Below are positions 60,354 to 64,000 of a stretch of 64,000 nt of DNA, in pieces. Below the pieces are notes generated by a model that was not told where the DNA came from, did not search any database, and worked only from the letters and a program-made list of their open reading frames with translations. The DNA lies in contig NZ_JAUTAZ010000001.1 in the NCBI RefSeq assembly GCF_030818905.1, positions 1,240,001 to 1,304,000 on the forward strand. The letters are read 5' to 3'. Both the position numbers and the translations under genes were made by a program. The DNA is from Microbacterium sp. SORGH_AS_0888 (GTDB lineage Bacteria; Actinomycetota; Actinomycetes; Actinomycetales; Microbacteriaceae). The stretch's first letter is position 1, and every line of letters starts with the position of its first letter.

Positions 60354-61249
60354 GCCGACCCCGGCATGTTCATGACGCTGCGCACGTCGTCGCCGCGTGC
60401 GGCGACGACCCCGACCAGCGCCCCGGCCTCGTCGATCGCGGCGCACTGCGGCGCCGGGAGCGCGGCGGCCAGGCCGGTGAGCCGCTTGCCGTGGCGCAGG
60501 TCGCGGGCTCGGTCCGCGTCGACGGCGAACACGGGCAGAGCGGCGGCTGCGGCATCCGCAGGGCTGCGCAGCGCAGACGCGTCGATCTCATCGATCGCCA
60601 CCGCATCCGCCACGTCGAAGGCACCGATGCGGGTGCGGCGCAGCGCCGTCAGGTGGCCGCCGACACCGAGGTCGCGCCCGAGGTCGCGGGCAAGGGCACG
60701 GATGTAGGTGCCGCTCGAGCATTCGACCTCGACATCGAGCTCGATCGAGCCCTCCGCCCGGCGGCGGGCGACGACCTCGAACCGCGACACCGTGACCCGG
60801 CGCGAGGCGAGCTGCACCTCCTCGCCCGCCCGCACGCGCTCGTACGCCCGGCGGCCGTCGACCTTGATCGCCGACACGGCGCTCGGGACCTGCGCGATCT
60901 CGCCCGTCAGCCGGCTGATCCCGGCGTCGATCGCGGCGTCGTCGACGAGGGCGAGGGATGCCGCATCCGCCGTCTCGACCGGCTCGCCCTCGGCATCGTC
61001 GGTCGTGGTCGAGGCGCCCAGCCGGATCGTGGCGCCATAGGTCTTGCCCAGGCCCGTGATGAAGGTGAGCAGGCGCGTGGCGCCGCCGACGCCCAGCACG
61101 AGAAGCCCGGTGGCCATGGGGTCCAGCGTGCCGGCATGGCCGACCTTGCGGGTCCCGAGCGCGCGACGGGCACGTGCGACGACGTCGTGGCTGGTCATGC
61201 CGCCGGGCTTGTCGACGAGCAGCACGCCGATCGGGTCTGGAGCGGGCAT
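60350..61249 (-). CDS. truB: tRNA pseudouridine(55) synthase
   Basis: 299 residues. Isomerises U55 in the T-loop of most tRNAs. GVLLVDKPGGMTSHDVVARARRALGTRKVGHAGTLDPMATGLLVL contains the catalytic Asp (in GTLDP); TKTYG-type TYGATIRLG, SAIKVDGRRAYERVRAGE and SSGTYIRALARDLG follow. The C-terminal extension resembles the actinobacterial TruB_C domain. TAGGCT lies 7 nt before the ATG. Divergent from mutY, 40 bp between starts. Confidence 0.95.
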   Translation of the reverse strand: MPAPDPIGVLLVDKPGGMTSHDVVARARRALGTRKVGHAGTLDPMATGLLVLGVGGATRLLTFITGLGKTYGATIRLGASTTTDDAEGEPVETADAASLALVDDAAIDAGISRLTGEIAQVPSAVSAIKVDGRRAYERVRAGEEVQLASRRVTVSRFEVVARRRAEGSIELDVEVECSSGTYIRALARDLGRDLGVGGHLTALRRTRIGAFDVADAVAIDEIDASALRSPADAAAAALPVFAVDADRARDLRHGKRLTGLAAALPAPQCAAIDEAGALVGVVAARGDDVRSVMNMPGSA

Positions 61250-61256
61250 GCGATCC

Positions 61257-61262
61257 AGCCTA
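61257..61262 (-). promoter_or_regulatory. Leaderless -10 hexamer for truB
   Basis: TAGGCT on the minus strand, 7 nt before the ATG. Confidence 0.45.
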
Positions 61263-61277
61263 CGCGGACGGCTCGCC

Positions 61278-61283
61278 TACGCT
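61278..61283 (+). promoter_or_regulatory. Leaderless -10 hexamer for mutY
   Basis: TACGCT, 6 nt before the GTG at 61290. Confidence 0.45.
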
Positions 61284-61289
61284 GGATCG

Positions 61290-62156
61290 GTGCCCGACCT
61301 GACCGCCCCGCTGCTGGACTGGTACCGTCGCGAGGCACGAGCACTGCCCTGGCGCGCACCCGGGTTCGGGGCATGGGGTGTGCTGGTGAGCGAGTTCATG
61401 CTGCAGCAGACGCCCGTGGCGAGAGTGATCCCCCGGCTGGAGGAGTGGCTCGCCGCGTGGCCGGAGCCCGCGGCGCTGGCCGCGGCATCCCCTGCCGAGG
61501 CCGTGCGCCGATGGGCCAACCTCGGCTACCCACGGCGGGCCATCTGGCTGCACCGGGCGGCGGTCGAGATCCGCGACCGCCACGCGGGGGTCGTGCCGAA
61601 CGATGTCGACGCACTGCTGGCGCTGACCGGGATCGGCGACTACACGGCGCGCGCCGTGGCCGTGTTCGCGTACGGCGGGCGGCATCCCGTCGTGGACACC
61701 AACACGCGGCGGGTGATCGCGCGCGCCGTCGAGGGCCGGTCCCAGCCCGGGCCGCCGAGCCGCGCGGACCTGGCGGCGATGGCGGCGCTCCTGCCCGAGG
61801 ACGACCGGGATGCAGCCGTGTTCAACGCGGCCGCGATGGAGCTCGGCGCCCTGGTCTGCACGGCGCGCAGCCCTCGCTGCGATGCATGCCCCATCGCGCA
61901 TATCTGCGCATGGCGGGCGGCGGGCTTCCCCGACACGGGCGATACGCGCCGTCGGCAGGCGCGGTACGAGGGCAGCGACCGGCAGGCGCGGGGCGCCGTG
62001 CTGCGCTCGCTGCGCGACGCGCCCCGGCACGCGCTGCCGCAGGCCGAGGTGGCCGCCGACTGGCCGGACGCGCGCCAGCGGGACCGCGCGATCGACTCGC
62101 TCATCGCCGACGGGCTGGTCGAGGCGATCGACGGCGAGCTGCGACTCCCCCGCTGA
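61290..62156 (+). CDS. mutY: A/G-specific adenine glycosylase
   Basis: 288 residues. Removes adenine mispaired with 8-oxoguanine. EFMLQQTPVARVIPRLEEWLAAWP carries the catalytic Glu; LTGIGDYTARAV is the helix-hairpin-helix; VVDTNTRRV has the catalytic Asp. The iron-sulfur ligands C-x6-C-x2-C-x5-C are intact (CTARSPRCDACPIAHIC). It lacks the NUDIX-like C-terminal domain of E. coli MutY and ends in a short winged-helix-like segment, as in other Actinobacteria. GTG 61290 is supported by TACGCT 6 nt before it. Confidence 0.92.
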   Translation: MPDLTAPLLDWYRREARALPWRAPGFGAWGVLVSEFMLQQTPVARVIPRLEEWLAAWPEPAALAAASPAEAVRRWANLGYPRRAIWLHRAAVEIRDRHAGVVPNDVDALLALTGIGDYTARAVAVFAYGGRHPVVDTNTRRVIARAVEGRSQPGPPSRADLAAMAALLPEDDRDAAVFNAAAMELGALVCTARSPRCDACPIAHICAWRAAGFPDTGDTRRRQARYEGSDRQARGAVLRSLRDAPRHALPQAEVAADWPDARQRDRAIDSLIADGLVEAIDGELRLPR

Positions 62157-62192
62157 CCGCCGCATCCCCCCGCCGAGCGCGCTCTCGCTATC

Positions 62193-62269
62193 GATGTCCC
62201 ACTTTCCCCCTATCGATGTCCCACTTTCGCCCGCTGACAAAGCCGTCGAACGGTCGAAAGTGGGACATG
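62193..62269. repeat. Palindrome family locus D
   Basis: GATGTCCCACTTT at 62193 and again at 62214 (the second as GATGTCCCACTTTCGCCCG), with the inverted CGGTCGAAAGTGGGACATG at 62251-62269. The gap between convergent mutY and tatD is almost wholly this element. Confidence 0.8.
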
Positions 62270-62284
62270 CAGGCTCCCCGGGCG

Positions 62285-63163
62285 TCAGTCCTCGAAGCTC
62301 CCGTACACGGCGAGCGTGTTGGCGGCGAGCTGCGCGCACAGCTCGTCGAGCTCCACCCCGAGCTCCGCGGCCATGAACCGCACGGTGACCGGCACGAGAT
62401 AGGGCGCGTTCGGGCGCCCGCGATAGGGCACGGGCGTGAGGAAGGGCGCATCCGTCTCGACGAGGATGCGGTCACGCGGCGTCACGCGCAGCGCATCGCG
62501 CAGGTTCTGCGCGTTCTTGAAGGTGATGTTGCCGGCGAACGACAGGAAGCAGCCGCGCTCGGTCGCGGCGCGCGCCATCGCGTCGTCGCCGGAGAAGCAG
62601 TGGAACACGGTGCGGTCGGGCGGCCCGACGCGCGCGAGCGTCTCGAGCACGGCATCGTGGGCGTCGCGGTCGTGGATCTGCATCGCGATCGCATGCTTCT
62701 TGGCGAGCGCGATGTGCGCTTCGAAGCTCTCGAACTGCGCGGCGTGGCCCTCCTCGCCCGTGCGGAAGAAGTCGAGCCCGGTCTCCCCGATGGCCCGCAC
62801 GCGCGGCTGTTCGGCCAGCTCGTCGATCACCGCGATCGCCGCGTCGAGCCGGCCGGCCGCGGCGTACAGCGGCGCCTCGTTCGGGTGGATCGCGACGGCC
62901 GCCAGGAGGCGGGGATGCTGCGTGGCCGCCCAGGCCGACCACCGGCTCGACTCGACGTCGCCGCCGGCCTGCACGGCACCGGCGATGCCGACGGCGAGCG
63001 CGCGGTCGAGCTGCTCGTCCAGCGGCAGGCCCTCGCCATCCTCGATCTCGAGATGACAGTGGTTGTCGTAGACCGGGATGTCGAGCCGCTCCGGTGGCGG
63101 CGGGTACGACGTGTCGCGCGAGCCCTTCTCCCGCTGCCGGACGTACTGCGACGGGTCGGTCAT
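62285..63163 (-). CDS. tatD: TatD family metal-dependent hydrolase
   Basis: 292 residues. Metal-dependent barrel nuclease: YDNHCHLEIEDGE gives the first histidines, then IGETGLDFFRTGE, QIHDRDAH, VFHCFSGDD and VETDAPFLTPVPYRGRPN. TatD proteins are 3'-5' DNA exonucleases/deoxyribonucleases in repair. The N-terminal 35 residues (YVRQREKGSRDTSYPPPPERLD) are an extension common in actinobacterial TatD. It follows metG on the same strand, a usual arrangement. Confidence 0.92.
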   Translation of the reverse strand: MTDPSQYVRQREKGSRDTSYPPPPERLDIPVYDNHCHLEIEDGEGLPLDEQLDRALAVGIAGAVQAGGDVESSRWSAWAATQHPRLLAAVAIHPNEAPLYAAAGRLDAAIAVIDELAEQPRVRAIGETGLDFFRTGEEGHAAQFESFEAHIALAKKHAIAMQIHDRDAHDAVLETLARVGPPDRTVFHCFSGDDAMARAATERGCFLSFAGNITFKNAQNLRDALRVTPRDRILVETDAPFLTPVPYRGRPNAPYLVPVTVRFMAAELGVELDELCAQLAANTLAVYGSFED

Positions 63164-63180
63164 ACGCCCTCCCGCTCGCC

Positions 63181-63256
63181 GTGTCCCACTTCGGACCGCT
63201 CGGCAGGCGCCGAAGCGGTCAGAAGTGGGACATCACCCGGCGCGAAGTGGGACATG
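63181..63256. repeat. Palindrome family locus E
   Basis: GTGTCCCACTTCGGACCGCTCGG (63181-63203) faces CGAAGCGGTCAGAAGTGGGACAT (63211-63233), with an extra inverted half-site CGCGAAGTGGGACATG (63241-63256). It fills the metG-tatD gap. Confidence 0.8.
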
Positions 63257-63264
63257 GTGGGACC

Positions 63265-64000
63265 TCAAGCCTCGACGCGCGGGAACAGAGGCGCGAGACC
63301 GTTGACGGAGCTGCCGGGGCGCAGCTGACCCCACTCCCCCGCCGCACGCAGGGGCTGGTCGGCGAGCCGCCCGATCGACTCGGCCGCCCCGAGCGCCACC
63401 CACAGCTTCTCGGTCGCGACCGGCGTGATGGGCGAGAGCAGCGTCGCGAGCGCGCGCAGCCCCTCCGCCGCCGTGTACAGCACGGTTCCCAGCCGCTCGC
63501 GCTGCGCGTCGTCCTTCGCGAGCGCCCACGGCTCGTTCTCCGTGATGTACCCGTTCAGCGCGTCGACGATCTCCCAGATCACCGCGATCGCCTCGTCGAT
63601 GCGGAAGCGCTCGATGGCCGCATCCGCCGTCGTCACGGCCTGCGCGACCGTCCGCTGGATCGCCATGTCCCCCTCGGCGTACGCCGCGGGGGGCGGCACG
63701 ATGCCCTCGAAGTAGCGCTCGATCATGGCGATCGTGCGCGAGGCGAGGTTGCCGAAGCCGTTGGCGAGCTCCGCCTGGTACCGCGCCGCCAGGTCTTCCC
63801 ACGAGAACGAGCCGTCCTGCCCGAACGCGATCGCCGACAGGAAGTAGAAGCGGTACGCGTCCGATCCGAACACGTCGGTGATCTCGGTGGGCGCGATGCC
63901 GGTGAGCTTCGACTTCGACATCTTCTCGCCGCCGACGAGCAGCCAGCCGTGGGCGAACACGCCGCGCGGCACCTCGAGGCCCGCGGCCATCAGCATGGCC
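63265..64000 (-). CDS. metG: Methionine--tRNA ligase, C-terminal part (cut by window edge)
   Basis: The last 245 or so codons of a class I aminoacyl-tRNA synthetase. The catalytic KMSKS loop is visible in VGGEKMSKSKLTGIAPTEITDVFGSDAYRFYFLS, preceded by FAHGWLLV, both specific to MetRS. The anticodon-binding helical domain follows (YQAELANGFGNLASRTIAMIERYF) and ends at EA; no tRNA-binding C-terminal domain is appended. The N-terminal half lies beyond the right edge. Confidence 0.94.
   Translation of the reverse strand, partial: AMLMAAGLEVPRGVFAHGWLLVGGEKMSKSKLTGIAPTEITDVFGSDAYRFYFLSAIAFGQDGSFSWEDLAARYQAELANGFGNLASRTIAMIERYFEGIVPPPAAYAEGDMAIQRTVAQAVTTADAAIERFRIDEAIAVIWEIVDALNGYITENEPWALAKDDAQRERLGTVLYTAAEGLRALATLLSPITPVATEKLWVALGAAESIGRLADQPLRAAGEWGQLRPGSSVNGLAPLFPRVEA

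Noticed and set aside
1..64000. tRNA, rRNA, tmRNA, riboswitch, prophage, integrase or insertion sequence
   Set aside because: No T-loop or cloverleaf, conserved RNA motif, transposase or integrase sequence was seen in any gap or frame.

Overview
The window is 64 kb of very GC-rich DNA from a Gram-positive actinobacterium, most likely a Microbacteriaceae member close to Microbacterium. The reasons are the codon bias (long spurious ORFs opposite almost every gene), the protein types (CE1758/CE1759 flavin pair, DUF4395 with thioredoxin, DUF559 protein) and the order of the core genes. Read from right to left on the minus strand, truB, ribF, rpsO, pnp, dapB, thyA, folA, dapA, rnj and ftsK follow the order I know from other Actinobacteria such as Mycobacterium tuberculosis. 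Here this backbone is opened by lineage-specific blocks, most visibly 16.6 kb between pnp and rpsO, which are usually near neighbours, and 24 kb between rpsO and ribF. No rRNA, tRNA, CRISPR array, prophage, insertion sequence or biosynthetic cluster was recognised.

Layout: 0-17 kb holds ftsK (cut by the left edge), an acetyltransferase, RNase J, lysine/cell-wall genes (dapA, dapB), a NUDIX hydrolase, the thyA-folA-SDR operon, thioredoxin/DUF4395, OsmC, a TIGR01777 protein, a histidine phosphatase, an aldo-keto reductase-like protein and pnp. 17-28 kb holds a dicarboxylate carrier with its divergent two-component system, a secreted lytic transglycosylase, a glycosyltransferase-SGNH fusion, DedA, the flavin oxidoreductase pair and an alpha/beta hydrolase. 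28.5-33.8 kb holds the efeUOB iron-uptake operon behind a strong IdeR/DtxR-like box, then a 2-oxoglutarate oxygenase. 34-45 kb holds rpsO, DUF167, an MFS transporter, YceI, FKBP, a TetR regulator beside a flavin monooxygenase-adenosine deaminase pair, PrsW, FAH, DUF4190, aspA and a phosphoesterase. 45-64 kb holds pitA, oligopeptidase B, a DUF559 protein, pfkA, a SNF2 helicase, a lipoprotein, copA behind a CsoR-like operator, deoC, ribF, truB, mutY, tatD and the end of metG.

Four genes are broken as written. pnp, the MFS transporter and a lipoprotein each carry one extra G/C that destroys the frame; the response regulator has an in-frame TAG inside its C-terminal DNA-binding domain. The three +1 changes look more like consensus errors than decay, because pnp is normally important and the downstream frames are intact.

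Two genome-scale signals stand out. First, a family of palindromic elements built on CATGTCCCACTTC/GAAGTGGGACATG occupies five intergenic gaps between 45 and 63.3 kb and none in the first 45 kb. Second, at least 18 genes have a TANNNT hexamer 6-8 nt before the start codon, the signature of leaderless transcription; four divergent gene pairs put two such hexamers back to back in gaps of only 32-43 bp. I saw no convincing new defence or biosynthetic system. The best candidates for something undescribed are the palindrome family, the TetR/monooxygenase/deaminase locus, an aldo-keto reductase lacking its catalytic tetrad, and the glycosyltransferase-SGNH fusion.
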